Assembly: GCA_946548895.1 (NCBI GenBank)
Contig: CAMNQF010000001.1
Location: forward strand, 62,001-126,000
DNA length: 64,000 nucleotides
Reading direction: 5' to 3'
Source of the DNA: an uncultured bacterium
GTDB taxonomy: Bacteria; Bacillota; Clostridia; Oscillospirales; Oscillospiraceae
Position numbers and translations under genes: made by a program. The notes beneath the pieces were generated by a model, which was not told the DNA's origin, ran no database searches, and was given only the letters and a program-made list of their open reading frames with translations. Shown here one piece after another: positions 1 through 8,678 of the stretch (within the stretch, counting starts at the first letter, position 1; every line of letters begins with the position of its first letter).

Positions 1-861
1 GTGGGCCGCGTCCGGGCCATGACCGACTACAAGGGCAACAAGGTCACGGAGGCGGGGCCCTCCGTGCCGGTGGAGATCATCGGCATGGGCGAGGTGCCCG
101 GCGCGGGCGACGATTTCCACGCCGTGGCCGACGAGCGCATGGCCCGGGAGCTGGTGGAGCAGCGCAAGGCGGAGATGAAGAACGCCACCACCGGCGCGGC
201 CAAGCAGAAGGTGTCCCTGGAGGAGCTGTTCAGCCAGATCCAGGCGGGCGAGATGAAGGACCTGAACATCATCGTCAAGGCGGACGTCCAGGGCTCCGCC
301 GAGGCCGTCAAGGCCAGCCTGGAGAAGATCTCCAACGAGGAGGTCCGGGTGCGGGTGATCCACTGCGCCGTGGGCGCCATCAGCGAGAACGACGTGATGC
401 TGGCTACCACCTCCAACGCCATTATTGTGGGCTTCAACGTCCGCCCGGACAAGAACGCCGCCGACTCCGCCGCCCGGAACAAGGTGGATATGCGGATGTA
501 CCGGGTGATCTACGACTGCATCAACGAGATCGAGTCCGCCATGAAGGGTATGCTGGCCCCCAAGTTCAAGGAAGTGGCCCTGGGTCAGGCCGAGGTGCGC
601 CAGGTGTACAAGATCACCGGGGTGGGCTTCGTGGCCGGGTGCTACGTCACCGACGGCAAGGTGGCCCGGAACGCCCAGATCCGCCTGGTCCGGGACGGCA
701 TCGTCATCCACGAGGGCGTGATGAATTCCCTTCAGCGCTTCAAGGACAGCGTGAAGGAGGTCGCCCGGGGCTACGAGTGCGGCATCGGTATCGAGAAGTA
801 CAGCGACATCAAGGAGGGCGACGTGATCGAGGCCTTCGTGATGGAGCAGATAGAAGTGTGA
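1..861 (+). CDS. infB: Translation initiation factor IF-2, C-terminal part (5' end outside window)
   Basis: This is the C-terminal 286 residues of IF-2, the GTPase that brings initiator tRNA to the 30S subunit. The reading frame is already open at base 1, so the G domain lies upstream of the window. The visible part begins in the domain after the G domain ([21 protein letters not shown]), continues through the IF-2-specific segment with [20 protein letters not shown], and ends in the tRNA-binding C2 domain with [23 protein letters not shown]. It stops at TGA 859-861 and is followed by a strong hairpin. It heads the conserved infB-rbfA-nrnA-truB-ribF order, which here is interrupted by extra genes. 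Identification is very secure. Confidence 0.97.
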   Translation: MGRVRAMTDYKGNKVTEAGPSVPVEIIGMGEVPGAGDDFHAVADERMARELVEQRKAEMKNATTGAAKQKVSLEELFSQIQAGEMKDLNIIVKADVQGSAEAVKASLEKISNEEVRVRVIHCAVGAISENDVMLATTSNAIIVGFNVRPDKNAADSAARNKVDMRMYRVIYDCINEIESAMKGMLAPKFKEVALGQAEVRQVYKITGVGFVAGCYVTDGKVARNAQIRLVRDGIVIHEGVMNSLQRFKDSVKEVARGYECGIGIEKYSDIKEGDVIEAFVMEQIEV

Positions 862-868
862 TTTCGCA

Positions 869-897
869 GGGGCGGGCGGTTTCGCCCGCCCCGTTTT
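869..897 (+). terminator. Intrinsic terminator after infB
   Basis: A 10-bp perfect stem GGGGCGGGCG / CGCCCGCCCC with a 4-base loop is followed by GTTTTC. It would end or weaken transcription between infB and the downstream inserted gene. Confidence 0.7.
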
Positions 898-914
898 CGT
901 GGGGAGGAGCACGC

Positions 915-1313
915 ATGAGCTGCGTCTATTTGCTGGCGGCGGACCGGGAACTCCCGCTGGTCGATTGTCAGGAATTTCGCGTGAAAACCATCCACAAAAC
1001 TGCGGTCGGAATGGATGCGGGATTCAAGCTGGAACCTCACCGGTACTACCGCGAGAGTGTGGATGAACTGGGCTATCCGATGAAACACTATCAATATGAG
1101 CTATCCTTAGAAGCGGACGAGAGAGATCTGGCCAGCCTGAAGCAATATCTGGCTGAACACTTTTTCCCTGGCGAGACGGTGGAACTCTGGCACATATGGG
1201 TGGGAGAATACCGCCGCCTGATCCGCTATCACGGAACCCTGTCAGAGCTTGACATGGACACGGTCAGGCAGTTTTTGGACACGGAACAGGCTTGCTTTAC
1301 CGTTGCAATTTAA
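915..1313 (+). CDS. Hypothetical protein (132 aa) inserted between infB and rbfA
   Basis: I do not recognise this 132-residue protein. The start chosen is ATG 915, preceded by GGGGAGGAG; an open frame extends further upstream only through infB in another frame. The protein is soluble and mildly acidic with many aromatic residues (RYYRESVDELGYPMKHYQYELSL, then ELWHIWVGEYRRLIRY) and has no signal peptide or membrane segment. The base composition is lower in GC than the flanking infB and rbfA, and these two genes are normally adjacent, so it looks like a later insertion in the translation operon. It lies 13 bp before rbfA and would be co-transcribed with it. Function unknown. Confidence 0.65.
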   Translation: MSCVYLLAADRELPLVDCQEFRVKTIHKTAVGMDAGFKLEPHRYYRESVDELGYPMKHYQYELSLEADERDLASLKQYLAEHFFPGETVELWHIWVGEYRRLIRYHGTLSELDMDTVRQFLDTEQACFTVAI

Positions 1314-1326
1314 AAAGGAGGAACTT

Positions 1327-1722
1327 ATGCCAAGCAATCGCATTGGACGCGTCAACGAGGAGATCCAGCGGGAGCTGGCCTCCCTCATCCCCACGGTGAA
1401 GGACCCCCGGGTGGCCGGGGCGGGCATGGTGTCCGTCACCGCCGTGGAGACCACCCCCGACCTGAAATACGCCAAAATCTACGTCAGCGCCCTGAATAAG
1501 GACAGCAGCGCCCAGCTTTTGAAGGGGCTGAAGTCCGCGGCGGGCTACCTGCGCCGGGAGCTGGGCCGGGCCCTGAACCTGCGCAACACCCCGGAGCTGT
1601 CCTTTGTGCGGGACGACTCCATCGACAAGGGGGCCCATATCCTGGACCTGCTGCGCAACCCCGATGTGGTCAAGCCCCCCAATCCCGCCAACGCCCACAT
1701 CGTGCTGGATGAGGAGGAGTGA
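1327..1722 (+). CDS. rbfA: Ribosome-binding factor A
   Basis: RbfA is a small KH-fold protein that binds the 30S subunit during late 16S rRNA maturation. The 131-residue product has the family hallmarks: the N-terminal RIGRVNEEIQRELASLI helix, the central VSVTAVETTPDLKYAKIYVS strand region, the LRRELGRALNLRNTPEL helix and the FVRDDSIDKGAHI segment near the C terminus. AAAAGGAGG precedes ATG 1327 at good spacing. Its stop is 3 bp before nrnA, so the two are co-translated. Position after infB is the usual one. Length is normal for the family. Confidence 0.95.
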   Translation: MPSNRIGRVNEEIQRELASLIPTVKDPRVAGAGMVSVTAVETTPDLKYAKIYVSALNKDSSAQLLKGLKSAAGYLRRELGRALNLRNTPELSFVRDDSIDKGAHILDLLRNPDVVKPPNPANAHIVLDEEE

Positions 1723-1725
1723 ACT

Positions 1726-2685
1726 ATGGACTACCGGGAAGCGGCTGAATTTTTGAAACACCGCGACAATTATCTGATTTTGACCCACAAGCGGCCCGAC
1801 GGGGACACCATCGGCTGCGCCGCTGGACTGTGCCGCGCCCTGCGGGGGCTGGGCAAAACGGCCTATATTCTGCCAAACGAGGACGTCATTCCCCTGCTGG
1901 GGGGCTACCTGGACGGGCTCACCGCCCCGGACGGCTTCACTTCGGACACGGTGGTGAGCACCGACGTGGCCACGGAGAACCTGCTGCCAGACAGCGCCGC
2001 GCTTTACAAGGGCAGGATCGACCTGGCCATCGACCACCACCCCTCCCAGGAGTTTTTCGCCAGGGAGACCTGCCTGGAGGCGGACAAGGCCGCCTGCGGC
2101 GAGATCATCTGGAAGATCTGCGGCGAGCTGGGGGTGATGGACAGGGAGATCGCCACGCCGCTGTATGTGGCGGTGTCCACCGACTGCGGCTGCTTTGTCT
2201 ATTCCAACACCACCCCACACACCCACCGGGTGGCGGCGGCGCTGATGGAGCAGGGCATCCCGGTAAAGGCGCTGAACAAGCGGCATTTCCGCACCAAGTC
2301 GATGGCCCGAATGAAGCTGGAGAGTCTGATTTTGCAGAATATGCACCTGTATCACGGCGGCACGGTAGCAGTGGCCCCCATCTCTCTGGAGCTGATCGCT
2401 CAGGCCGGCGCCACCAGCGAGGACACGGACGACATCGCCGCCTTCCTGGGCCAGCTCAAGGGCGTGCTCCACACCGCCACCATCCGAGAGCACGAGGGGG
2501 GCGAGTGCCGCGTCTCCGTGCGCACCAAGGCGGACGAGCTCAACGCCACCCGGGTGTGCGCCCGGCTGGGAGGCGGCGGGCACAAGGCCGCCTCGGGGTG
2601 CACCGTGAAGGGGACGGTGGACGAGGCGGAGAAGGCTATCCTGGCCGCCATCGACGAGCAGTTGAGCCAGCCCAGCCAGGACTGA
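1726..2685 (+). CDS. nrnA: Bifunctional oligoribonuclease / pAp phosphatase NrnA
   Basis: This 319-residue DHH/DHHA1 phosphoesterase degrades nano-RNAs to mononucleotides and dephosphorylates pAp. The metal-binding motifs are visible: LTHKRPDGDTIG near the N terminus, AIDHHPSQEFF around residue 104, and the C-terminal substrate loop GGGGHKAASG. The order rbfA-nrnA-truB is common in Firmicutes and supports the assignment. It begins 3 bp after rbfA. The length agrees with NrnA. Specificity between pAp, c-di-AMP breakdown products and short RNA cannot be settled from sequence. Confidence 0.93.
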   Translation: MDYREAAEFLKHRDNYLILTHKRPDGDTIGCAAGLCRALRGLGKTAYILPNEDVIPLLGGYLDGLTAPDGFTSDTVVSTDVATENLLPDSAALYKGRIDLAIDHHPSQEFFARETCLEADKAACGEIIWKICGELGVMDREIATPLYVAVSTDCGCFVYSNTTPHTHRVAAALMEQGIPVKALNKRHFRTKSMARMKLESLILQNMHLYHGGTVAVAPISLELIAQAGATSEDTDDIAAFLGQLKGVLHTATIREHEGGECRVSVRTKADELNATRVCARLGGGGHKAASGCTVKGTVDEAEKAILAAIDEQLSQPSQD

Positions 2686-2731
2686 CGCGGCAAGAAAGTA
2701 ATTTGCGTTTTGGAAGACGGAGGCAATTTGC

Positions 2732-3229
2732 ATGGAACATGGCTCATGGGTTATGCCGACCCACATCATTGCCGGGGCGGGAATTGTCATAAACGAGAGT
2801 AATGAAGTCCTTATGGTAAAAACCTACAATGCGGGTTGGGTATTTCCCGGCGGGCAGGTTGAAGTGGGAGAAAATGTAATTGACGCAGTTAAAAGAGAAA
2901 TTATGGAGGAGGCTGGGGTTGATGTTGAGGTGGGGGAGGTGTTCTGCATCTCCTCTAATACAGGAAAGTATCCCGGCTATAACGGAGTAAAAGAGATACC
3001 AACTAAAATCATGCTAGACTTTATATGCAGGGCAAAAGGCGGAGTTCCGAGACCGTCTGATGAAAATTCAGAATCCGCATACGTTCCGAAGGATAAGGTG
3101 TTGAATCTGATTCAAACACCGGCCATCATGGAACGGTATAAGGCGTATATGGAGTATGCGGGCAGGCCGACTTATATGGAGTATGTCACGAAGCCATCCT
3201 TCCAATTAAAATTAAAACGGCTGATTTGA
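2732..3229 (+). CDS. NUDIX hydrolase
   Basis: A 165-residue NUDIX-fold pyrophosphohydrolase. The Nudix box is complete: GGQVEVGENVIDAVKREIMEEAGV contains the G-x5-E-x7-REUxEExGU pattern (quoted in part: GGQVEVGENV ... REIMEEAGV). The start is ATG 2732, preceded by GGAGG at 7 bp; an in-frame ATG at 2753 is an alternative. The substrate is unknown; this family covers nucleotide sugars, oxidised nucleotides and ADP-ribose compounds. It is clearly richer in A+T than nrnA and truB on either side, and these are usually neighbours, so this looks like an acquired gene. It has no terminator of its own and could be read with the operon. Confidence 0.85.
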   Translation: MEHGSWVMPTHIIAGAGIVINESNEVLMVKTYNAGWVFPGGQVEVGENVIDAVKREIMEEAGVDVEVGEVFCISSNTGKYPGYNGVKEIPTKIMLDFICRAKGGVPRPSDENSESAYVPKDKVLNLIQTPAIMERYKAYMEYAGRPTYMEYVTKPSFQLKLKRLI

Positions 3230-3311
3230 ATTCTGGTCTGACGGGCGCCCGCGAACTCAGTATCGCCCATGCTGCTGCACTGGTTTCCTGGCCGGAAAGG
3301 AGATCCCTCTT

Positions 3312-4196
3312 ATGCCAAATGGTATTCTCATCATTGACAAGCCCGCCGGCTGGACCTCCATGGACGTGTGCGCCAAGCTCCGGGGGATGTTCCACGAGAA
3401 GCGGGTGGGCCACGCCGGCACCCTGGACCCCATGGCCACCGGGGTGCTGCCCGTGTTCATCGGCCGGGCCACCCGGGCGGTGGAGTTTGCCTCTAATTCC
3501 GATAAGGAGTACATCGCCGGATTAAAACTGGGAGTTGTCACCAACACCCAGGACATCACCGGGGACATTGTGGAGGAGCGGCCCGTGGAAGTGAGCGGGG
3601 AGCGGCTCCGCCGGGTATTGGAACAATTCACGGGGGATATTGAGCAAATCCCCCCCATGTACTCCGCCATCAAGATCGACGGTAAAAAGCTGTACGAGCT
3701 GGCCCGGAAGGGCAGGGAGGTGGAGCGCAGGCCCCGGCCCGTCACCATCCACGCCCTGGAGCTGCTGGGCTGGCCGGCGGCGGGGGAGGATTTTTCTCTC
3801 CGGGTGGCCTGCTCCAAGGGTACCTACGTGCGGACGCTCTGCCACGACATCGGGCAGGCCCTGGGCTGCGGGGGCTGCATGAGCTCCCTCCGGCGTGTGA
3901 AGGCGGCAGGCTTTACCCTGGCTGATTCTATCACGTTAGAGGCTGTTCAAAAGGCGGTGGATCATGGGGAGGGAGAATCCCTCCTGCTGCCCGTGGACGC
4001 CTATTTTGCCGGCCTGCCCATGCTGGTGCTGAAAACCGCCGGGGCGGAGAAGAAGGTCCGCAACGGCGCGTCTCTGGCCGCCCCGGATGTGCCGGACGGG
4101 GAGTACCGGGTGTACGGCATGGACAAAACCTTTTTGGCCCTGGGCCGGGTGGCGGACGGGAAGCTGGCCACGGTCAAGAGCTTTTTCCCGGTGTAG
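3312..4196 (+). CDS. truB: tRNA pseudouridine(55) synthase TruB
   Basis: TruB makes pseudouridine 55 in the T-arm of tRNA. The 294-residue protein begins with GILIIDKPAGWTSMDVCAKL and contains VGHAGTLDPMATGVL, where the Asp is the catalytic residue. Further family motifs are PPMYSAIKIDGKKLYELARKG and CSKGTYVRTLCHDIG. The C-terminal part (about residue 235 on) is PUA-like. AAAGGAGA lies before ATG 3312. It is followed 110 bp later by ribF, the usual order. Length is normal. Confidence 0.96.
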   Translation: MPNGILIIDKPAGWTSMDVCAKLRGMFHEKRVGHAGTLDPMATGVLPVFIGRATRAVEFASNSDKEYIAGLKLGVVTNTQDITGDIVEERPVEVSGERLRRVLEQFTGDIEQIPPMYSAIKIDGKKLYELARKGREVERRPRPVTIHALELLGWPAAGEDFSLRVACSKGTYVRTLCHDIGQALGCGGCMSSLRRVKAAGFTLADSITLEAVQKAVDHGEGESLLLPVDAYFAGLPMLVLKTAGAEKKVRNGASLAAPDVPDGEYRVYGMDKTFLALGRVADGKLATVKSFFPV

Positions 4197-4306
4197 GCCG
4201 CTCTTCCCGGGAGCAAAGCGGACCCGAAAGGTTTTTAGTCCGCCGCGAAAGCTTTTCACAAATTTTCGGGCTCGCGCCCGGCAACGAGACAGGGAGCTTG
4301 GCTGTT

Positions 4307-5215
4307 ATGGAACAACAAAAACGAGTCATCGCGTTGGGTTTTTTTGACGGCGTGCACATGGGCCACGGGGCCCTGCTGCGCACGGTTGCGGAGCGGGCCC
4401 GGGTCCTGGGCGCGGCGCCCTGCGCCTTCACCTTTGACCAGAGCCCCGCCGCCGCCGTCACCGGCAGGGCGGTCCCCCTGCTCACCGGGGTGGCCGACCG
4501 GGCCCGCCTGATGGAGCAGCTGTACGGCATCCAGGAGGTCATTGTGGCCCCTTTTGAGGTGATGCGGCAGATGGACTGGCGGGACTTCGTGGCCCAGTAT
4601 TTGCAAAAGGAGCTGGGCGTGGTCCACGTGGTGGCGGGGCACGACTTCCACTTCGGCTACAAGGGGGAGGGCGACCCCCGGCGGCTGGCGGAAAAGTGCC
4701 GGGAGCTGGGTATGGGCTGCGACATCATCCCCAAGGTGGAGATCGACGGGGTGACGGTGTCCTCCACCTACATCCGCACCCTGGTGAAGGAGGGCAGGAT
4801 GGAGCGGGCCCGGTGGTTTTTGGGGCACCCCCACACCCTGTCCGGCCCGGTGGTCCACGGCAGCGAGCTGGGCCGCACCCTGGGTACCCCTACCGCCAAT
4901 CTGCTGGTGCCCCGCGGGGTCATCGCCCCCGGCTTCGGGGTGTACGCCGGGCGGGTGGTCCTCCCCGGCGGGGAGGAGCGGCTGGCGGTCACCAACGTGG
5001 GCACCCGGCCCACGGTGAACGCGGACAAAACGGCGGTTACGGTGGAGCCCTGGATTCTGGACTACCAGGGGGACCTGTACGGACAGGACATCCGGGTGGA
5101 ATTTTATGCCCGCCTGCGGCCGGAACGGCGGTTCCCCTCCGTGCAGGCCCTGCGGGACGCCATCCTGGAAAACGCCCGGCAGACCCGGGACTATTTCGCC
5201 AAAACGCCGAGGTGA
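4307..5215 (+). CDS. ribF: Bifunctional riboflavin kinase / FAD synthetase
   Basis: RibF phosphorylates riboflavin to FMN and adenylylates it to FAD. The N-terminal FAD synthetase domain shows the nucleotidyl-transferase motif LGFFDGVHMGHGALL and later VSSTYIRTLVKEG; the C-terminal flavokinase domain shows GRTLGTPTANL and GVYAG. ATG 4307 is preferred because AGGGAG lies 10 bp upstream; an in-frame TTG at 4298 would sit directly on that site. The 302-residue length is normal. The next gene starts 6 bp after the stop, so the DUF554 gene is probably co-transcribed. Confidence 0.95.
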   Translation: MEQQKRVIALGFFDGVHMGHGALLRTVAERARVLGAAPCAFTFDQSPAAAVTGRAVPLLTGVADRARLMEQLYGIQEVIVAPFEVMRQMDWRDFVAQYLQKELGVVHVVAGHDFHFGYKGEGDPRRLAEKCRELGMGCDIIPKVEIDGVTVSSTYIRTLVKEGRMERARWFLGHPHTLSGPVVHGSELGRTLGTPTANLLVPRGVIAPGFGVYAGRVVLPGGEERLAVTNVGTRPTVNADKTAVTVEPWILDYQGDLYGQDIRVEFYARLRPERRFPSVQALRDAILENARQTRDYFAKTPR

Positions 5216-5221
5216 GCCGCC

Positions 5222-5929
5222 ATGCCTGCCACATTCATCAATATGGCCCTGATCCTGCTGGGCGGCGGGCTGGGCCTGCTGTTCAAAAACCTCATCAGCC
5301 AGCGGCTCATGTCCATCCTCACCCACGCCCTGGGGCTGTGTGTGCTGTGCATCGGCATCAGCAGCGCCCTGGGGACGGAAAATATGCTGTGTGTTATCGT
5401 GTGTATGGTGGCGGGCACCGTCATCGGCAGCGCCGTGGACATCGAGCGCCGCCTGGAGGGCGCGGGGGACTTTCTTCGGAGCCGGCTCGTCAAGGGGGAT
5501 GGGAGCAGCCGGTTTACCGAGGGCTTTGTCAACGCCGCCCTGCTGTTCTGTGTGGGGGCCATGGCCATCACCGGCTCCATCGACGCGGGGCTGAACCATG
5601 ACTACAGCACCATTGTCTCCAAGGGCGTCATCGACGGCGTCACCTCCATCTCCTTTGCCGCCACAATGGGGGTGGGCGTCATGTTTTCCGTGATCCCGCT
5701 GCTGGCCTACCAGGGGGGGATCACCCTGCTGGCGGGATGGGTGGGCCCGTACCTGCCCCCCGCCGTCATCACCGAGATGACCGCCGTGGGCGGGGCGCTC
5801 ATCATCGCCATCGCCGTCAATATGCTGGAGCTGGGAAAGGAAAAAATCAAGGTGGGCAATATGCTGCCCGCTATGTTCCTCCCCATTGCCTACATACCGC
5901 TGGCGGAGTGGCTGGCGGGGCTGTTCTGA
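5222..5929 (+). CDS. DUF554 family membrane protein
   Basis: A 235-residue integral membrane protein of the DUF554 (YdfK-type) family. About seven hydrophobic segments are visible, starting with MALILLGGGLGLLF and ending with FLPIAYIPLAEWLAGLF. Family-typical stretches include GTVIGSAVDIERRLEG and VGAMAITGSIDAGL. The role of DUF554 proteins is not established; some authors treat them as transporters. It lies 6 bp after ribF and would be expressed with the translation/flavin operon. Confidence 0.85.
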   Translation: MPATFINMALILLGGGLGLLFKNLISQRLMSILTHALGLCVLCIGISSALGTENMLCVIVCMVAGTVIGSAVDIERRLEGAGDFLRSRLVKGDGSSRFTEGFVNAALLFCVGAMAITGSIDAGLNHDYSTIVSKGVIDGVTSISFAATMGVGVMFSVIPLLAYQGGITLLAGWVGPYLPPAVITEMTAVGGALIIAIAVNMLELGKEKIKVGNMLPAMFLPIAYIPLAEWLAGLF

Positions 5930-6090
5930 GGGGGAGGCGCCGCGGAAGCTGACGCCGTTTAGAAGGTTCGGGCGCGGGCCGCCACGTGCCTGCCGGAAAA
6001 GGACCCGGTCCGGCTGAATTCCCTGCCGGGCGCCTCCGCCCCGCTTTTGACATATCCTGAAAATTGGTTGGACCATTCCAAAAGAAACCC

Positions 6091-6119
6091 TTGCAATGAG
6101 AGGAAAAAGGCGGTATACT
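6091..6119 (+). promoter_or_regulatory. Sigma-A-type promoter for crt
   Basis: TTGCAA (6091-6096), a 17-bp spacer and TATACT (6114-6119) form a good vegetative promoter about 170 bp upstream of crt. This is the main feature of the 361-bp space between the DUF554 gene and crt. A TTGTTAA at 6210-6216 resembles one half of a Rex (NADH-sensing repressor) operator, but the second half is poor. Confidence 0.7.
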
Positions 6120-6290
6120 AGAAAAAGAATATGGGGAACGCCCCAGCTCCCACGCGGCATGACCGGCCCAGCGCATCCGGCTCCATTGCCGCGCCCCTTC
6201 GTCCGGCATTTGTTAAAAAAATATCGAACACGGGGGCAGGGTGCGTTCGCTGTTTTCCCAAACTCTATACATTGATAAGGAGGCAATCTG

Positions 6291-7076
6291 ATGTCATTCG
6301 TGAAATCCGAGCAGCAGGGCGCTGTGGCCGTCCTCACCATCGACCGCCCCAAGGCCCTCAACGCCCTGAATCCCGAGGTGCTGGCCGACCTGAAGGCCGC
6401 TTTCGAGGGCATCGACCAGAACACCGTTCGCTGCGTGGTCCTTACCGGCGAGGGGGAGAAGAGCTTTGTGGCCGGGGCCGACATCGGCTCCATGTCCACC
6501 ATGACCAAGGCCGAGGGGGAAGCCTTCGGCAAGCTGGGCAATGACATCTTCCTGATGATCGAGAGCTTCCCCCTGCCCGTGATCGCCGCGGTGAACGGCT
6601 TCGCCCTGGGCGGCGGCTGTGAGCTGGCCATGTCCTGCGACATCCGCATCTGCTCCGACAACGCCATGTTCGGCCAGCCCGAGGTGGGCCTGGGCATCAC
6701 CCCCGGTTTCGGCGGCACCCAGCGCCTGCCCCGCATCGTGGGCCTCGGCATGGCCAAGCAGCTGCTGTACACCGCCCGGAATATCGACGCCAACGAGGCG
6801 CTGCGCATCGGCCTGGTCAACGCCGTGTACCCCCAGGCCGACCTGATGGAGGCCGCTGTGAAGATGGCCAACACCATCGCCAAGAACGCCCCCATCGCGG
6901 TCCGCGCCTGCAAGAAGGCCGTCAACGAGGGGATGCAGGTTTCCATCGACAAGGCGGTGGAGATCGAGGAGAAGCTGTTCGGCGGCTGCTTCGAGACCCA
7001 CGACCAGGTGGAGGGCATGGCCTGCTTCCTGTCCCGGGAGAAGCCCAAGCCCAAGGCTGTGTTTACCAATAATTAA
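6291..7076 (+). CDS. crt: Enoyl-CoA hydratase / crotonase
   Basis: Short-chain enoyl-CoA hydratase, which hydrates crotonyl-CoA and runs between 3-hydroxybutyryl-CoA and crotonyl-CoA in butyrate-type metabolism. The 261-residue protein has LTIDRPKALNALNPEVL at the N terminus, the oxyanion-hole segment FVAGADIGSM, and both regions that carry the catalytic glutamates: GGCELAMSCDIRI and GQPEVGLGITPGFGGTQRL. The RBS AAGGAGG precedes ATG 6291. It is followed by hbd 150 bp later, the next enzyme of the same pathway. Thiolase and acyl-CoA dehydrogenase are not adjacent, although an acyl-CoA dehydrogenase fusion lies at 58955-60868. Confidence 0.95.
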   Translation: MSFVKSEQQGAVAVLTIDRPKALNALNPEVLADLKAAFEGIDQNTVRCVVLTGEGEKSFVAGADIGSMSTMTKAEGEAFGKLGNDIFLMIESFPLPVIAAVNGFALGGGCELAMSCDIRICSDNAMFGQPEVGLGITPGFGGTQRLPRIVGLGMAKQLLYTARNIDANEALRIGLVNAVYPQADLMEAAVKMANTIAKNAPIAVRACKKAVNEGMQVSIDKAVEIEEKLFGGCFETHDQVEGMACFLSREKPKPKAVFTNN

Positions 7077-7226
7077 GCGCATTTAGCCCGAGTGTGACAA
7101 CAGGTCACTATGAGCGTCATCGGCAGCCCGGACGGTCAGGTGTGGAATATGATTGTCCGGCAGTTCGCGCGCATCGTCCCTGGGGACGAGTCCATACATA
7201 ACAACAATGAAAAGGGGTATGTCATC

Positions 7227-8099
7227 ATGAAAAAGGTTGGTATCATCGGCGCCGGCACCATGGGTCAGGGCATCGCCAAGGCGTTCGCCCAGAGCGGCTG
7301 GACCGTGGCCCTGTGCGACATCAAGCAGGAGTGGGCAGACGGCGGCAAGGCCAAGATCCAGAAGGGCTATGCCAAGCTGGTGGAAAAGGGCAAGATGGAC
7401 CAGGCCAAGGCCGACGCCACCGTCGCCGCCATCACCGCCGGCCTGAAGGAGGATCTGTGCGCCGACTGCGACCTGATCGTGGAGGCCGCCTTCGAGGATA
7501 TGAAGGTCAAGCAGACCACCTTCGGCGAGCTAGACAAGATCTGCAAGCCCGAGTGCATCTTTGCCTCCAACACCTCCTCCCTGTCCATCACTGAGATCGG
7601 CAAGGGCCTGAGCCGTCCCCTGATCGGGATGCACTTCTTCAACCCCGCCGACCGGATGAAGCTCATTGAGGTCATCGCCGGCGCCAACACCCCCGCCGCC
7701 ACCGTGGACACCATCACCGAGATCTCCAAGGAGCTGGGCAAGACCCCTGTGCAGGTCAATGAGGCCGCCGGCTTCGTGGTCAACCGTATCCTGATCCCCA
7801 TGATTAACGAGGCCGCTTTCATCAAGATGGAGGGCGTGTCCAACATCGCCGGCATTGACGCCGCCATGAAGCTGGGCGCGAACCATCCCATGGGCCCCCT
7901 GGAACTGGGCGACTTCATCGGCCTGGATATCTGCCTGGCCATCATGGACGTGCTGTACAATGAGACCGGCGACAGCAAGTACCGCGCCTGCCCGCTGATC
8001 CGCAAGATGGTTCGGGGCGGCAATCTGGGCGTCAAGTCCGGCAAGGGCTTCTACGTCTACAACGCCGACCGCACCAAGACCGCGGTGGACGAGCTGTAA
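7227..8099 (+). CDS. hbd: 3-hydroxybutyryl-CoA dehydrogenase
   Basis: NAD(P)-dependent dehydrogenase that interconverts acetoacetyl-CoA and 3-hydroxybutyryl-CoA. The Rossmann motif VGIIGAGTMGQGIAKAF opens the protein, the catalytic His region is LIGMHFFNPADRMKLIEV, and the C-terminal dimerisation domain contains MGPLELGDFIGLDICL. ATG 7227 is chosen because the preceding AAAAGGGG fits and the protein then starts right at the dinucleotide fold; a longer open frame back to 7110 has no family similarity. The 290-residue length fits. The gene pairs with crt and is closed by a strong terminator. Confidence 0.95.
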   Translation: MKKVGIIGAGTMGQGIAKAFAQSGWTVALCDIKQEWADGGKAKIQKGYAKLVEKGKMDQAKADATVAAITAGLKEDLCADCDLIVEAAFEDMKVKQTTFGELDKICKPECIFASNTSSLSITEIGKGLSRPLIGMHFFNPADRMKLIEVIAGANTPAATVDTITEISKELGKTPVQVNEAAGFVVNRILIPMINEAAFIKMEGVSNIAGIDAAMKLGANHPMGPLELGDFIGLDICLAIMDVLYNETGDSKYRACPLIRKMVRGGNLGVKSGKGFYVYNADRTKTAVDEL

Positions 8100-8186
8100 C
8101 GATTACATCCTGTCGTAAGCGGGGCTTTTTTACCTGGCGGGCGGCAGGAACCGCAACTCGTTTCCCCAAAATTTACTATACGAAAG

Positions 8187-8222
8187 AACCCGGGGCGAAC
8201 CGTTGTTTCGCCCCGGGTTTCT
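8187..8222 (+). terminator. Terminator after hbd
   Basis: A 13-bp stem AACCCGGGGCGAA / TTCGCCCCGGGTT with a 7-base loop and a TTTCTT tail. It is followed at once by a second small palindrome, TTGTGCA-TTTT-TGCACAA (8222-8239). Confidence 0.85.
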
Positions 8223-8350
8223 TGTGCATTTTTGCACAAATTTTTTATTAAAATATGTGGGCAGACCATCACTGGTATTCCAACATCGCCCAGAGTTTCC
8301 ACATATTGTATTTCGGTCGAATGGTGTCGAACTATGTCGATTTATTCCAC

Positions 8351-8379
8351 TTGCAACAAATGATTACTGTATGGATAAT
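8351..8379 (+). promoter_or_regulatory. Promoter of the DUF6514-like gene
   Basis: TTGCAA (8351-8356), a 17-bp spacer and GATAAT (8374-8379). The predicted transcript would start about 5 bp before the GGGAGGTGA ribosome site, so the leader is very short. Confidence 0.65.
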
Positions 8380-8408
8380 AAATACAGAGAGGGAGGTGAA
8401 TCAAACCT

Positions 8409-8678
8409 GTGCGGGAACTATTTGTGGAGACTGTGGAGCTGACCGACCAGCATGGGGCGGTCCGGCGCTATGATTATTCCATCCTCATAGGAGAGATGGA
8501 AGTAGGGGCGTACGCCTGCGAGAGCTACGGCGTCAGGGTGGCGGAGCAGGGCGGCCCGCAGGCGCAGGCGGAGAATGTGACGTGCAGCGCGGCCCGCATC
8601 GACGAGCTCAGCGAACTGCTGATCCGTAACGGCGTGACGCCCGCTACATTTGATGAAGTCTTGTCCGATTGGCTGTAA
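8409..8678 (+). CDS. DUF6514-like small protein
   Basis: An 89-residue protein starting at GTG 8409, with GGAGGTGA 12 bp upstream and its own promoter. The pattern fits the DUF6514 family as I recall it: an N-terminal strand pair (FVETVELTDQHGAVRRYDYSI), a middle region around VTCSAARIDELSELLI and the C-terminal signature GVTPATFDEVLSDWL. No membrane segment or signal peptide is present. The function of the family is unknown. A 15-bp sequence covering its stop codon is repeated 70 bp downstream. Confidence 0.6.
   Translation: MRELFVETVELTDQHGAVRRYDYSILIGEMEVGAYACESYGVRVAEQGGPQAQAENVTCSAARIDELSELLIRNGVTPATFDEVLSDWL

Noticed and set aside
6205-6235. Rex operator upstream of crt
   Set aside because: Only one half-site (TTGTTAA) matches; the second half is too degenerate to call a site.
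4256-7069. A 937-codon open frame on the minus strand
   Set aside because: It lies antisense to ribF, the DUF554 gene and crt, has no ribosome site, and its product is low-complexity, as expected from GC-rich shadow frames.
7110-7226. N-terminal extension of hbd
   Set aside because: The 39 extra codons show no similarity to the family and precede a good ribosome site; the Rossmann motif starts at 7227.
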